NCBI GenBank assembly: GCA_038373885.1
Contig: JAWZYV010001796.1
Coordinates: 397,501-461,500 of the forward strand
DNA from: Cheiracanthium punctorium
Taxonomy: Eukaryota; Arthropoda; Arachnida; Araneae; Cheiracanthiidae
Direction of reading: 5' to 3'
DNA: 64,000 bases
The notes under the pieces are model-generated. The model made no database searches and was not told the DNA's origin. It worked only from the letters and a program-made list of their open reading frames with translations. Numbering within the stretch: position 1 is the first letter of the stretch; the number at the start of each line of letters is the position of its first letter. This document shows positions 1-11,550 of this stretch, piece by piece. Both the position numbers and the translations under genes were made by a program.

Positions 1-467
1 ATTACTGAGATTAATTTCATTTATGCGTAATTTCAGTATTTGTAGATGAAGGTACCTTATTACAATGTACTCTTATTACAATGTACTTATAACATTTACT
101 CTATACAATAAAAGAATCCTGAAAATGGATAATATTGCGATAGAAGCAATTTCTTTTTTTGCATGTTTTTTTCATGGATAACTAGTGTCTAACGAAGTAT
201 AAAAAACTGTAATGCATGTAAAAAGATATAGACGAATGTTCAACATAAATTTAACAAGGAAGTTTTAAATATTGTTTGTAAATATCTTTACTTGACATCC
301 TTTCGGATAAATGTGCTTTTCACAGCTGTATAGAGCGTGTCATCTCCTTTAATTCTGTTCGAACAGCGTTATCATTTCAGTTATTATTTATTTTCCCAGG
401 TAATTGTACAACTGTAATATGTAATAAATTTGTTGAAATACTTACCCCGCAGCATAACTAGTCTGTA
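1..467. other. AT-rich intergenic DNA, no feature seen
   Basis: No ORF, RNA gene or repeat could be supported here. The stretch ends at the TA dinucleotide that flanks the foldback element starting at 468. Confidence 0.6.
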
Positions 468-1188
468 AACGAGGGTCATTCACAAAAAAATGTTTCCCAC
501 GGCTAATAAAAAGGAACAGAAGATTATTACCGGAAAAGATTTATTGCAAAAAATACAGCAATATTTCAGCTATTTCTCAACATAAAAATGACCGTAACGT
601 CTTACGGTGGAATAAGTATTTGTTGTCCAGTGTCATAGAAGTATGTCTCCTGAGAATAGATCTAGCGCCTCACAGCTGTTTTGAGTCTTGTTAGTTGGAA
701 AATGAATTCTGGACAGGAGTGTCTTCAAGTGCATGCCACTGCCAGCAACATAGGTAGTATATGTTGGATGGTGAAATACCTCTAAACGAAATTTTTAGAG
801 ATTTATTTTTTGGGTTGGAGGGGGGCTTTTCCCTTTCAGATAAAGGTGTTTAAGTAAAGGTTTTTGGAAGGTGTTTGTCCATCCCCCTATAGTACCGATC
901 TCGCTCCCAGCGACTTACGCCTTAAGAAATTCCAGCCCGGGTATCACTTTCCCACTGACAGAAGCTGCGAACAGCTCTGATACGCTGTCACCAAATTCAG
1001 GTGGTAGACTTCTGTGACACGGGGCTGCAAACACTTACTCCACGGTAGGACAAGTGTTACGATTCCCGTGATTCTTATATTGAGTAGTAGCTGAAATACT
1101 GCTGTATCCTTTGCAAAAAATATTTTCAGGTGATAGTGCTTTGTTCTTTTATATTGGTCGTGGGAAACTTTTCCGGATGACCCTCGTG
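468..1188. mobile_element. mariner-type non-autonomous TIR element (foldback MITE)
   Basis: The two ends are long imperfect inverted repeats of about 200 bp (about 468-680 and 975-1188). Both begin with the ACGAGGGTCAT-type end, followed by blocks such as GTTTCCCACG, TACAGCA(A/G)TATTTCAGCTA and CCGTGGA/GGTGGA in the same order. TA dinucleotides flank both ends (466-467, 1189-1190), as expected for Tc1/mariner insertion. The centre (about 680-975) has no transposase ORF. The end sequence resembles mariner termini I know; the family assignment is inference. Confidence 0.75.
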
Positions 1189-1193
1189 TATAA

Positions 1194-1657
1194 CCCTTTA
1201 ACGCGCAGTGTTCCCTTTCTGGGAACACCCAACTCTGACATTTTGACTGTTGCCAGTCACGAAGAATAGATTTGATTTCTGTAAAAATAGCTGCGGGTGA
1301 CCTAGCTCCACGAGAAACCTTTACTTTTTAGAACGTCATTTCCCCTAAAAAAAATAGTCACGATTATTTTTAACAGCACTGACATCTGCTGAAAGATGAA
1401 AGAATGCGAGAACAGCTGGATCGATTGCCCCATGCTGGAAAAAGGGCAGCCGTTGCCATCGCTCGACTTGACGAGCCCAGCAAGATGGCGGACGATTGAA
1501 ACTTCTTGACAGTCACGTCTTGTCGTCAAAAAAGGGTCTCTAGATCTGTGGCACGCGGTGAACGTTTCTATCGTCCACCCTCTTGCTGGTCGTTAAGTCG
1601 AGCGATGGCAACGGCTGTCCTTTTTTCACCATTGGGAAAGGGTTGCGCCTCAAAGGG
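1194..1657 (-). mobile_element. piggyBac-type MITE, family A, copy 1
   Basis: This is the reverse-oriented partner of the element at 61765-62263. The right end reads GAGGCGCAACCC on the minus strand and is flanked by TTAA (1658-1661). The left end reads CCCTTTAACGCGCAGTG and is flanked by a degraded ATAA (1190-1193). TTAA targets and CCC/GGG termini are piggyBac hallmarks. Compared with its partner, one arm of the central palindrome is shortened. There is no coding capacity. It lies 5 bp from the mariner-type element on its left. Confidence 0.75.
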
Positions 1658-1661
1658 TTAA

Positions 1662-2336
1662 GATATTCGAATATTTGTCCGTTATAGACATATATGTTTC
1701 GAGCGATATTTTGCAAAGTGATATTTGCTGCCCGAAGAATGTTTTATGGTATGTCTCAACTACCGTGCCTAGAGCAAAAGAGGCATAATACACCTGAAAC
1801 TAATAACCCTGCAGTAATAGCTCCAACGCCATTATTATGATCCTCGTGTGTACCTGGGGAACTAGGGAATTGCTTCAGAAGATGCACGTTGGTCCGGAAG
1901 TTTTTCTGCGAGATCAAATGAATTCCTGCGTGCAAATAAGGATGTCACTCTCATGCCTCGTACTCTACAAACAAGTGTGAACGTCAGCGCGAGGGGGTGC
2001 CCCTCTACCCATGTTTGCCCAGATGCGCTAGTATATACCCATTCAAAGTTATTGAAATAATATACCTGACTACTGAGAATAAGATTAAGAGCCAGTAACG
2101 TAATATCAAGAAAGAACCACACGACAGTCCTTGGAGCTTCAGCTAGTGAGCTTCTTCGTTCTTGACCTTGAGGTTTGTTCTAGCCCGCATTCAATTGTAC
2201 ACTAGTTTTGACACTGAGGTTGTATGTTAGAGGGTTGCATGGTTCCTAGGGCATGATTACTGCCGATAAATTTTGATCTCATTCAATAATCCACTCAGTG
2301 CTAAAGTAATTCTGAAAACTTCACTTAGATATGAAG
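1662..2336. other. intergenic DNA, no gene seen
   Basis: Somewhat less AT-rich than its surroundings. Short antisense ORFs (for example 1862-2122) have no recognisable motif, and I do not call them. Confidence 0.5.
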
Positions 2337-2429
2337 AGGAATGACTGTTCTACGAACTGAAATCGAGCTACCATAGACCCGTGTCGGTCTTATGGCAGTT
2401 TGATATAAGCTCGTAGAACAATCATTCCT
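2337..2429. repeat. 93-bp foldback (inverted repeat)
   Basis: Arms of about 41 bp begin with AGGAATGA(C/T)TGTTCTACGA on each strand and continue to TACCATAGA / TGCCATAAGA, around a loop of about 10 bp near 2378-2387. A few mismatches and a one-base offset are present. It is probably a very small MITE or its relic; no TSD was identified. Confidence 0.75.
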
Positions 2430-2717
2430 ACCATCGGGGGCGTGAAGGGGAGCAGGCATAGGGAAACAAACTTGGGATTATTGTTTGTTTGTTTGTCAAA
2501 ACCGGAAAAATATTCGTAATATTTTCTCTTTATTGTGTTATCTGTCCTCTATTCCCTCTCCCCTTCAAGTAAATTAATAAATAAATTGAAATTAAAAAAT
2601 CGCTAATGGTTATCTACATATACAATTAGAGCCCAAGTTTTGAAAGTTGACTGACAACTATGTGTTTTAACTTAATATTTGATATCAGCGATTCAATTAA
2701 TAAAAAAAAAATGTTTT
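2430..2717. other. AT-rich spacer with short GTTT run
   Basis: Contains a short (GTTT)n run near 2483-2497 and homopolymer A tracts. Nothing else is supported. Confidence 0.5.
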
Positions 2718-3036
2718 TTGTTAATTTTCAATTGAGAGTGTGTATGCTCTAATGTATTGTGAAAGCGTTTAACCGTTAAGCTATAACTCCTAAAATTTTT
2801 AATGTACTTCAATGTACTGTATTTTAAAATATTCAAAGATAACAATATTTTTTCGTTTTTATAAAATTTTCGACATCACAGTTCTCTATAACTTTACTAT
2901 TCTTATTATTATTTGTAACAATTTTTACATCATACACCAACATAAATACCCTTATAGGCAATTTTTTGAACATTTTTCCCCCACGGAATCCTACTATTAG
3001 ACCCCATACCATCTTTGAAGCCATTTTGGTTGTTAG
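2718..3036. repeat. tandem duplication, unit 1 (319 bp)
   Basis: First of two head-to-tail units with a period of exactly 319 bp, starting at TTGTTAATTTTCA and ending at GGTTGTTAG. The two units differ at only a handful of positions, so the duplication is recent. Small ORFs inside (2812-3000 on plus, 2833-3024 on minus) are repeated shadows and not supported as genes. Confidence 0.9.
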
Positions 3037-3355
3037 TTGTTAATTTTCAATTGAGAGTGTGTATGTTCCAATGTATTGTGAAAGCGTTTAACCGTTAAGC
3101 TATAACTCCTAATATTTTTAATGTACTTCAATGTACTGTATTTTAAAATATTCAAAGATAACAATATTTTTTCGTTTTTATAAAATTTTCGACATCACAG
3201 TTCTCTATAACTTTACTATTCTTATTATTATTTGTAACAATTTTTAACATCATACACCAACATAAATACCCTTATAGGCAATTTTTGAACATTTTTTCCC
3301 CACGGAATCCTACTATCAGACCCCATACCATCTTTGAAGCCATTTTGGTTGTTAG
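3037..3355. repeat. tandem duplication, unit 2 (319 bp)
   Basis: Second copy of the 319-bp unit. It differs from unit 1 by a few substitutions and single-base indels in T and C runs. Confidence 0.9.
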
Positions 3356-4121
3356 ATTTGGTTGTAGGGGGTTCTGAATAATGTGAGTTAAAAAAAAAAA
3401 CTATATCACACATCATATAAAAAAAATACATTAAAAAAAATTCACCCTGTACTTTAACCCCTCCCCCATCCCACAAAAAAAGAAAAATTGAAAAAATAGT
3501 TCCATTTGAACCAGACGTTTTGAAATTATCATCTAATATATTAGACTGCAAAGTTTCAGGGATGTTATTCTTCGTATTTAGTTTCTTAGCAACAGAACAC
3601 AATATGGATACAGTCCCCAATGTCTACTTTCCCTATTTTCACAACAGAGCAATGAATACGTATCTCTGAATGCTGAGATCCAAGACTGCGACTGAGCGAA
3701 AAAAAAAACTAATGATTTGTATTTTAAATTTCAAAATTTAGTTGACAATAAATACTGATGTTGCCTTTAAAAAAAAACTAAAATTTATGTAGAAATATAT
3801 AAAATATTATAATGTGGTTGTAGGTTCAAAAACATATGTATGAATGCTTATTTTTTCACAATTAAAACTCAAGATATCGGGGAAATTCTGTTTTTTTTAA
3901 CATTTATTTCTAAGTAACATTACATATTATATCGGAAAAAAAATATAATATAAAGTATAAATTTAGAATAACCGCGTTAGCCAATTAATTTCTTTTTGTA
4001 ATTAATTAAAGGACAACTATTTAAATCATATAAAAAATATTTAAATTTTTTTAAATAAATCTCTTCGGTTTCATAATTTAATTTTTAAACTGAATGCATA
4101 TTTTACTTAAATTAATAAATA
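3356..4121. other. low-complexity A/T-rich DNA
   Basis: Dominated by A and T runs. The minus-strand ORF at 3228-3620 is a poly-T artefact overlapping the duplication. No gene, RNA or element boundary is visible. Confidence 0.5.
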
Positions 4122-4277
4122 ATCTAGGTTTATTTTTAATTTAAGTATGTTTATTGGATTACCGATAAATTATATGCAATTAGGGTTATATTATATTAAA
4201 TCTAAGGTTATTTTTGACTTAAATATGTTTATTCGGTTACCGATAAATTATGCGTGTAAAATATTTCACTCATATTT
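4122..4277. repeat. two-copy tandem repeat, ~78 bp
   Basis: Units begin at ATCTAGG (4122) and ATCTAAG (4200) and share TTATTTTT, AAGTATGTTTATT and TTACCGATAAATTAT in order, with several substitutions. An old, degenerate duplication. Confidence 0.7.
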
Positions 4278-5386
4278 TTAATGAAATATTATAACGCTTA
4301 CCTTATACTTCGCACTTTACATGATAAATTTTCAGAATAATCAAGTACTTTTACCACTCACCTGAAAATAAGAAAAAAGAAGTAAGATAAATAAATTTGT
4401 TTTTAGAATAATATGTGATGATATATGATACATATTTAGAATTACATATGATATATGTACTCTCTACATATGAATTTGGAACTTAAAAATAAGAAAAAGA
4501 GTACTTTAAAACACATTCAAAAATATCACGACAGAAAAATGTATTATGAAACAGGTTTTGATATAAAAACATTTCTTCATACACTTTTACTCAAAAACTA
4601 CCAAGAAAATAAAATTAAGCTGTCAAGAATTTGTGGTCTTTAAGATATTATAGGAATATAAAATGTCGATATGAATGCGGACTGTTTTGTGCATTCACGT
4701 AAAGAACTAAAGACTGAAGTTCTACACTGACTGCTTTGTTTTAGGAATATCTTGTATAGTTTTAATACAATTTATACCATGAAAATACTCCAAAAAACTA
4801 TACACAAATATCAATGTATCTAAATGTTTTTTTACGAACTTGTAAAAGAACTACTCTGATGCAAAGGGCATTCTAATTATGGTACGATATAAATATCGAT
4901 ATAAATGATACGATATAAATGATATAAATATCTGAATGCATGTTCATATTCCTCGCGATAGGACACCGTCGTCCAGATATACTAAAATCAATATGAATTT
5001 GCATACTGCAATTTGTAGGTATTACTGACTGTAATGCGCTGGAAATATGTATTGAGTACAGTTTGAAACCATTTTCTGCAAAGAGCACAATATAGTAAAG
5101 GTTTATCTTATGTTTTATTTTCTCAGCAATCTCAGTATAAAAATATTTCATTGAATTTTAATTATAGCATTTTCTAGATATTTTTTTTCTACTTATAACC
5201 CAAAGGTTTTGAATTTTATAATAATCTAGAGAAGGGATCATGCAAATTTTATCTTATAAAACTGATTGCTCTTCAGTGACTTAAATGTGCTGCACAAAGC
5301 AGATGGACGATTTTACTTTATCTCGCTAATGATTACAATACATGAGTAAAATAGCAGTAGCAAATCAATCTTGTTACGAGATTGTT
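4278..5386. other. AT-rich intergenic DNA
   Basis: Contains a short GATATAAAT(G/A) repeat run around 4881-4931 but no supported gene. Small ORFs (4455-4643, 4873-5151) have no motif I recognise. Confidence 0.5.
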
Positions 5387-5390
5387 TTAA

Positions 5391-5864
5391 CCCTTTATAA
5401 GGCCGTGGTAAAACCACCACCGTACTTACCACTTACGGTCTATTAAATAGCGAAATCAATTGTCATAAGTGAATTTTCTGATTTTTGTTCAGTTATATTG
5501 GATGTATATTTTCCCCATACATCTCGATTTTAAATTATATTTGGACTATGAACTTTTCTTTCATTCGCAATTTTAAAGAAAACTCTAATAATGACTCGAA
5601 AATTGACCATAAAAATCATCGCTTTTAATTATATATTTTTGCGATTAATTCCGTGTACAAGCAGCAAGTAGTTTTCCGACTTTGATTTTGTGTATAATGA
5701 ATGTATTCTCCTGCAAAATTTCTATGTTTCTTTAATACTTGTCTCTCCAATTTTCACGTGGGATATTACAGTAGAAGGAAAATATATGAATTAATCCTAA
5801 AAAATGGGCCAGAAAAATCCCAAGTAATTTCTACTTTCTGTACATACACTCGCCTTATAAAGGG
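5391..5864. mobile_element. piggyBac-type MITE, family B
   Basis: Flanked by perfect TTAA sites (5387-5390 and 5865-5868). The terminal inverted repeat is CCCTTTATAAGGC on both strands. It is 474 bp long with no ORF. This is the classical signature of a non-autonomous piggyBac-type element. A similar left end (AAGGCCATGGTA) occurs at about 40861, suggesting a relative there. Confidence 0.85.
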
Positions 5865-5868
5865 TTAA

Positions 5869-6090
5869 AGTTAGAAAAAAAAACTGCGAAAAAAAAAAGA
5901 CGTTTTCTGAACTAATTAATTGAGACAAAAATAAAAAATGTATCTGCTAGACTTGTTGAACATTATTTTTAACTAAGACTCAGATCAGTAAATGATGTTT
6001 TAAATATATAACATTATTTATGTACCCCATTCACAGATTATTACATAGCATAAATATTGCGATTCAACGGCACATTTAACTATAAACAAA
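5869..6090. other. AT-rich spacer
   Basis: No feature supported. Confidence 0.5.
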
Positions 6091-6260
6091 TAAGGACAAC
6101 TCCGGTTATGGTGAACCTCTGGGGACCATGAAATTTCGCCCACTATATCCGAAGTGCACTAAGTCCGAAGTGTCCCCATGGTGAACAGAAATGCAGTATG
6201 TGAAACGGGACTAACGGTTTGCGTTCACTATAGCCGAAAGTTCACCATGAGTTGACAAAA
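6091..6260 (+). repeat. pogo/Tigger-like terminal sequence (fragment)
   Basis: Contains GGTGAACCTCTGGGGACCA and CACTATATCCGAAG and ends with a reversed motif (GTTCACTATAGCCGAAAGTTCACCATG). This resembles the Tigger-like end at 19201-19246 / 20569-20605 (TAGTGAACCCCTGCGGACCC; GGTTCACTATATCC). A degenerate relic; the family call is inference from end sequence only. Confidence 0.4.
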
Positions 6261-7137
6261 TGTAAAAATGGTTTAAGAAAAAGTAATATAATTCAACAAA
6301 AATGTTAGGCTCAGAAAAAATACAAACCAGCTTTTTACTTAATGTAATATTGCTTGTTTACGCTCAGTAAAAAATAATTAATTAAACAAATTTTAGCTTC
6401 TAGAAATGCAGCAGGCGGTTTTTTCCTTTATTTTGTGGAATATTTACATTAGTACTGATTTTTCTTGAATTCTATTTCCCACGTATATGCCCTCATTGCA
6501 AAATAGATAGCATAACGAAAGTTTTACTAACACAAAGGATAGAAGTACCAGCAACGGATAACTATGGATGTTTAAACACCTGTCGGTCATATTCTACCCA
6601 ATGGGTCTCTCAGAAGATAGGCTTCAGTACGCTTGCACTGAGCAATTTTATAGACATTTTATTTTATTTCTGAGCAATAATACATAATACGTAATGTAAA
6701 GCTACATACGCGTGAAATTTCCCAAGCAAGTAGATATCAGAAACAAGGATGATGGAAAATCGCTGAATTTCTAAAAAGGACTTTAAGCTAAATTTTGTGA
6801 AATAAGTAGTCATTAGCATATAAAACTAATAAATAATATTTAGCAATATGTGCTTTTATCTTTGTAAAAAAAGAACAAACCAAACAAAAAAAACACAGAA
6901 ATGTTACATATTTATTCAAAGAAGGTTTTTGAAAAAAATACGTAAAGTACCAATACTCAATTTGGAAACATAACCCGAATTTCGAAATAAAATATTCACG
7001 ACTACAAGAAAATCTTTTATCTTGGACATTGATATTTATTTCGTTCAAGTAAGCGTGTTCGTTTTTCCATTCATAGAGGGCGCCACTAAAATTCCAATAT
7101 GGCGAATAGAGAAACAGTTGATTGTTTTATAAGTTAA
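6261..7137. other. AT-rich intergenic DNA
   Basis: No gene supported. The ORF at 6788-7048 on minus has no recognisable domain. Confidence 0.5.
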
Positions 7138-8205
7138 CTAGCTGAAGTAACCGTTCTTCGCACGGGAATGAATGGACTTTTTGACATTAATATTTGTTGT
7201 GATTACTATTTATTGTAATAAAGAGATATAGCAAAATGGATATCGCGTTATATTGTGTTCAATAATCATGCATACTGAATTTCAAGGCAATCGTTTTTAT
7301 GGTGCAGAAGGCGATGCGGCGTAGCGCAATCTAGTGGCGAGTTTTAGCAAAACGGATGCGGCGAAAATATTCTTCGCATTCAGATATCGATGCATATGAA
7401 TTTTCATGACGATCGGCTGAATAGTCCAGAAGTTCATGTGTTGACGCGACATCTAGTATCAAGTTATAGGAAAATGGATCGTGCCAAACACGTCCCCGTG
7501 TTCAAATATCTATGTAAACCTATTTCCATAGCGATCATTCGCACAGTCAAGAAGTGATACACTGCAGGGCCATCTAGTGGTTAATTAAAGTAATGATTTG
7601 CTACAGCGCCGTCATGTGGCGAGTTATAGCAAAATGGATAACGCCAAAATATTCTCATTGTTCAAATAGCTATGTGTACTGATTTTCATAGCCACCGTTT
7701 GAATGGTCAAAAATATGGCTTGCTGCGGCGTCATCTGGTGGCGAGTTAAAATAATAATGCATTGCAGTGCCATCTAATGGTGAGTAACACCAAAAGGAAC
7801 ACAGTTAGAATATATTCTTCGTGCTCAAATGTGTAAGTATAAAAAATTTTATGCCGATCGATCGAACGGTATAGAAGTTGATGCGTTGCAGCGCTATTTA
7901 GCGGTAAGTTACAGCAAATGGATAGTGAAAAATATTCTCCGTGTTCTAATATCCGCGTGTACCAAATTTCATCGAAATTGGTTGGACGATATTCGCATAG
8001 CAAACGGCTAAACGGAATAGTATTCGACGTTCTGCTGCGCCACCTAGTGGCAAGTTAGAGGAAAACGGATAGCATAAAAACCTTCTCCACGATAAAAGAC
8101 TTAGGTGAACCAAATTTCATGGTGATCGGTGAAACGGTGCTGAGTTTTTCAACCTCCTACACACATACCAACATTCATTTTTATCTATAATCAGTCTTAT
8201 TATAT
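7138..8205 (-). mobile_element. Helitron-like element with internal ~120-bp tandem repeats
   Basis: On the minus strand the 3' terminus reads CCCGT-gcgaag-AACGG, then TACTTCAG, then CTAG (7138-7141) followed by T. That is a stem-loop, a short gap and CTRR, the known Helitron 3' end. The right side (about 8170-8205) reads on the minus strand as TATAGATAAAAATGAATG, typical of Helitron 5' ends; the exact TC start is not clear. Between them are about eight diverged monomers of roughly 110-130 bp, each with a GCGCCATCTAGTGG-like core followed by CGAGTTATAGCAAAATGGAT. No Rep/helicase coding is present, so it is non-autonomous. Confidence 0.65.
7324..8050. repeat. array of CTCF-like motifs within the tandem repeats
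   Basis: The monomer cores at 7324, 7446, 7567, 7607, 7728, 7767, 7891 and 8037 read on the minus strand as variants of CCACTAGATGGCGC. I compared them with the CTCF core consensus CCASYAGRKGGCRS, recalled from memory. The copy at 8037-8050 matches fully, four others have one mismatch, and the rest have about three. The repeat is directly visible; any CTCF binding is inference. Confidence 0.5.
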
Positions 8206-9207
8206 ATACCAGTCTCAAGTAAAATCCAGTTTCAAATCTAAGCCTCGCCAAAGTGCCAACATACGCCATTTTGCAAGAGTTTTTTCAGGGAATCATTCGA
8301 AGCATTGACTTAGCAGCAATCAAAATGGGAAATGGTTCGACCGCCAGGCATTTTTTTTGAAAAGTGCAATCCCTTAATACAGCCTCATTTTTTAAATTAT
8401 CAACTATAACATGTTTTATTCATCGTTACCTCGATGTACTAAATGCGAAGATTTCAATTTTCTGAAATTTGGCGGATTTCCCCAAAGTTAAATCTATGTA
8501 CTCAATTGGCGAGAATTCTGAAGCTACATCGCTTGAAATGCCCTAATAACTGCATTATTTCTGAACGGATATATAAAATTTAATGTTGTATTCTAAGAAA
8601 ACCTATACACTTGTTTTCAAAAATGCTATTCCCTTAAGCTCTCAGTAAATTGCGCCAAAAAGCCTAAAACTGTGCAAGTCGCTAGAACTCACTTTCTAAA
8701 AATCGGCCAATCAGCCATTTTATTTTTCGCCAAACTAAAAAAATTTACATATTAGTCTCGGAAATCTTCGATCCTCATTGTTTTGCGTATAAAACATTTC
8801 ATTCCTGCTCTCATTTCTTATGCGCACACGATATTATAATTAAAAAAAATAACCTTTCAAATATAAACTAAAAAAATCATTATTATTCTTTTATTTTCAC
8901 TTTAAGAATTTAAAACATTTTATTCGGCAAAATCGCCACACATGGCAACCAAGATGCTTATTTCACACACTTTTTTCACTGCTGGGGTTACAATTACATA
9001 AAGCTTTCTGTGTGGAGAACATAAAAATCTCTTAAATTCCGGGAACGGATGGACTTTCAAAGTTTTAAAGTGGACTATCATTTATTCTATATTATTTTGC
9101 ATATATCTGTGTAAAATTTCAGGCTGACAGGTCCATTTTTGTGGAATTGTATACTACCCAAATCAACAAATTGACAAACAGAATTTCATTTTTATTTATA
9201 AGATTAC
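8206..9207 (-). repeat. ~1-kb dispersed module, copy 1 (Helitron-like end on minus strand)
   Basis: Begins ACCAGTCTCAA and runs to TTTATTTATAAGA. It is nearly identical to 10112-11128 over its whole length. Read on the minus strand, its right edge starts TCTTATAAATAAAAATGAA, matching the look of Helitron 5' termini. No CTAG/hairpin 3' terminus is seen at its left edge. Its inner part contains GGGAACGG(A/G)TGGACTTTCAAAG and AAATTTCAGGCTGA(C/T)AGGTCC. Confidence 0.7.
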
Positions 9208-10111
9208 CTACGCTTGTTTTTAAAAAATACCCTCTCATTCAATTGCGCGAAGCGCTAGAATCATAGAAAATCTGACATACTTTCAGATTTTAAATACGCA
9301 CTAAAGTGCTATATATAAAAAGAGTTATAATCCATGGGTCTTCCCTATTTTCGTTCCTTCTTTTATTAAGTTGGAAAGTGTATCATTATTCATGAGTGTG
9401 ATTAAACAAAATTAAAATTGATATTTCTAACATCCTTTTTTCTGGATGTAATATATTAGAAATAGATGCAGAAAAGCTGCTCAGAAAAATGCACAATTCC
9501 AACTGAATGAAAATTTCAAAAACTTATACGAAGGTGTATTCATAACCCAAATAGCAGACGATTAAATTACGATAAATAGCGCCAAGCGTTAGAATCCTCC
9601 TCAAAATCGCATATCAACCCCTTTTATTTTTCGCCCAATTAAAAAGTTGCACATTTATTTTCGGAAAATTTCCAAATTCTATTTTTCTTTTGAGTATAAA
9701 TCATTTCATTCCTGCTCTGATTTCACATGCACACGATATTTTAATTTAAAAACAACCTTACAAATAATCTAGTCAAAATAAAAAAAATCGTTATTCTTTT
9801 AATTTTACTTCAAGAGTCTGAATCATTTAATGAACTGCCGAATGTGGCAACCTAGATAAGCTTAATTGTCGCTTAATGCACTGTGGGGTTACAATTACGA
9901 AATGGCGGAAAGCAAAAATTAGCTTTTTGCGATACGTTTTTATCTATATTTCCTAAAATAGTTCGAATTTTGAAAAAATCGCTTCGAAGTGTGTCGGGAC
10001 CTGTCATGGAGAATTTCCGTTCAAAATTTGGTAGGTCTACGATCCCCCGTTTGCGAGCTACGCGAGACACAGACAAACAAACAGTTTACACACATTGTTT
10101 TATTAATATAG
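9208..10111 (-). repeat. ~0.9-kb dispersed module, diverged copy 2
   Basis: Aligns with the central half of copies 1 and 3 (for example TTTCATTCCTGCTCTGATTTC, ACACGATATT, GGGGTTACAATTACG) but is much more diverged and has a different right tail (GTAGGTCTACGATCCCCCG, GACACAGACAAACAAACAG, TTTTATTAATATAGA). On the minus strand that tail begins TCTATATTAATAAAAC, again Helitron-like. The overlapping ORFs 9873-10076 and 9883-10128 are unsupported as genes. Confidence 0.6.
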
Positions 10112-11128
10112 ATACCAGTCTCAAATAAAATCCAGTTTCAAATCTAAGCCTCGCCAAAGTGCCAACATACGCCATTTTGCAAGTTTTTTCAGGGAATCAT
10201 TTGAAGCATTGACTTAGCAGCAATCAAAATGGGAAATGTTTCGACTGCCAGGCATTTTTTTGAAAAGTGGAATCCCTTAATACAGCCTCGATTTTTAAAT
10301 TATCAACTATAACATGTTTTATTCATCGCTACCTCGATGTACTAAATACGAAGATTTCAATTTTCTGAAATTTGGCGGATTTCCTCCAACTAAAATCAAT
10401 GCACTCAATTGGCGAGAATGCTGAAGATAGATCGCTTGAAATCCCTTAATAACTGCATTATTTCCGCACAGATCATTAAAATTTAACGCTGTATTCTAAT
10501 AAAACCTTTGCACTTGTTTTCAAAAATCCGTTTCCTTAAGCTCTCAGTAAATTGCGCCAAGCCGGGAACAGTGTAAACCGCTAGAACTCACTTTCTCGGC
10601 ATTTGAGCCATTTTATTTTTTCGCCAAACTAAAAAATTTTAAGATATTAGCCTCGGAAATCTTCAATTCTTATTGTTTTGCGTATAAAACATTTCATTCC
10701 TGCTCCGATTTCCCATGCACACGATATTATAATTTTAAAAAAATAACCTTACGAATATAAACTAACAAAAAAAAAATCATTATTATTCTTTTATTTTTAT
10801 TTTGAGAATTTAAAACATTTTTTTCGGCAAAATCGCCACACATGGCAACCACGATCCTCATTTCACACTTTTTTCACTACAGGGGTTACAATTACGGAAA
10901 GGTTTTTGCGTGGAGGACATAAAAAATCTCTTAAATTCCGGGAACGGGTGGACTTTCAAAGTTTAAAAGTGGACTATCATGTATTCTATATTATTTTACA
11001 TATCTGTGCAAAATTTCAGGCTGATAGGTCCATTTTTGTGGATTTGTATACGAATCAAATCCACAAACAAACAAACAAACAAACAAACAAACAAACAAAC
11101 AAACAAACAAACAGAATTTCATTTTTAT
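10112..11128 (-). repeat. ~1-kb dispersed module, copy 3
   Basis: Near-identical direct copy of 8206-9207. The main difference is an expanded CAAA microsatellite (11063-11112) just before the shared tail ACAGAATTTCATTTTTATTTATAAG. The ORF 10906-11166 reads through the microsatellite and is not a gene. Confidence 0.75.
11063..11112. repeat. (CAAA)n microsatellite
   Basis: About twelve uninterrupted CAAA units. The corresponding place in copy 1 (near 9173-9181) has only one or two, so the run expanded after duplication. Confidence 0.95.
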
Positions 11129-11546
11129 TTATAAGGATGGGTTCATTACGTCATTTATTGAGATAGTTAATCCACTATAAAAATTTCAATGAGCCGTTTC
11201 AGCAATCACTACAACATTTCAGTAAGTGTTGAGAAGTTTTCATCTAAGTATTCATCTCCTATCGAAGGACCTCCAGCTCGACACCAACAAAGGATAAATG
11301 AATTATTAATCGTGCTTATTAAGAAAGTAGATAATGCTTCTGTAATATGCACATACGTGTTAATAAACATCTAATTCTAAAAGTGTTAAAATTGACTTGC
11401 CGTAATTTTTTACGGTAACATTTTTACAGTGCAGGAAGGTTTCTAAACATTTTCCAGAAATACACATAAACGTTTTTGAATACTTTTCCTGCAGATGCAG
11501 AAAAATGATTATTTTCTCGCTACTTCTCGGGAACGTTCCTACAATT
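11129..11546. other. intergenic DNA, no gene seen
   Basis: The plus-strand ORF 11189-11374 has no recognisable domain and AT-rich composition like its flanks. Confidence 0.45.
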
Positions 11547-11550
11547 TTAA

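Noticed and set aside
3228..3620. 130-codon minus-strand ORF
   Set aside because: It reads poly-A/T runs and part of the tandem duplication; no domain, low-complexity composition.
10906..11166. 86-codon ORF with a K-Q-T-N repeat
   Set aside because: The repeat is the translated CAAA microsatellite, and the rest lies in a dispersed module.
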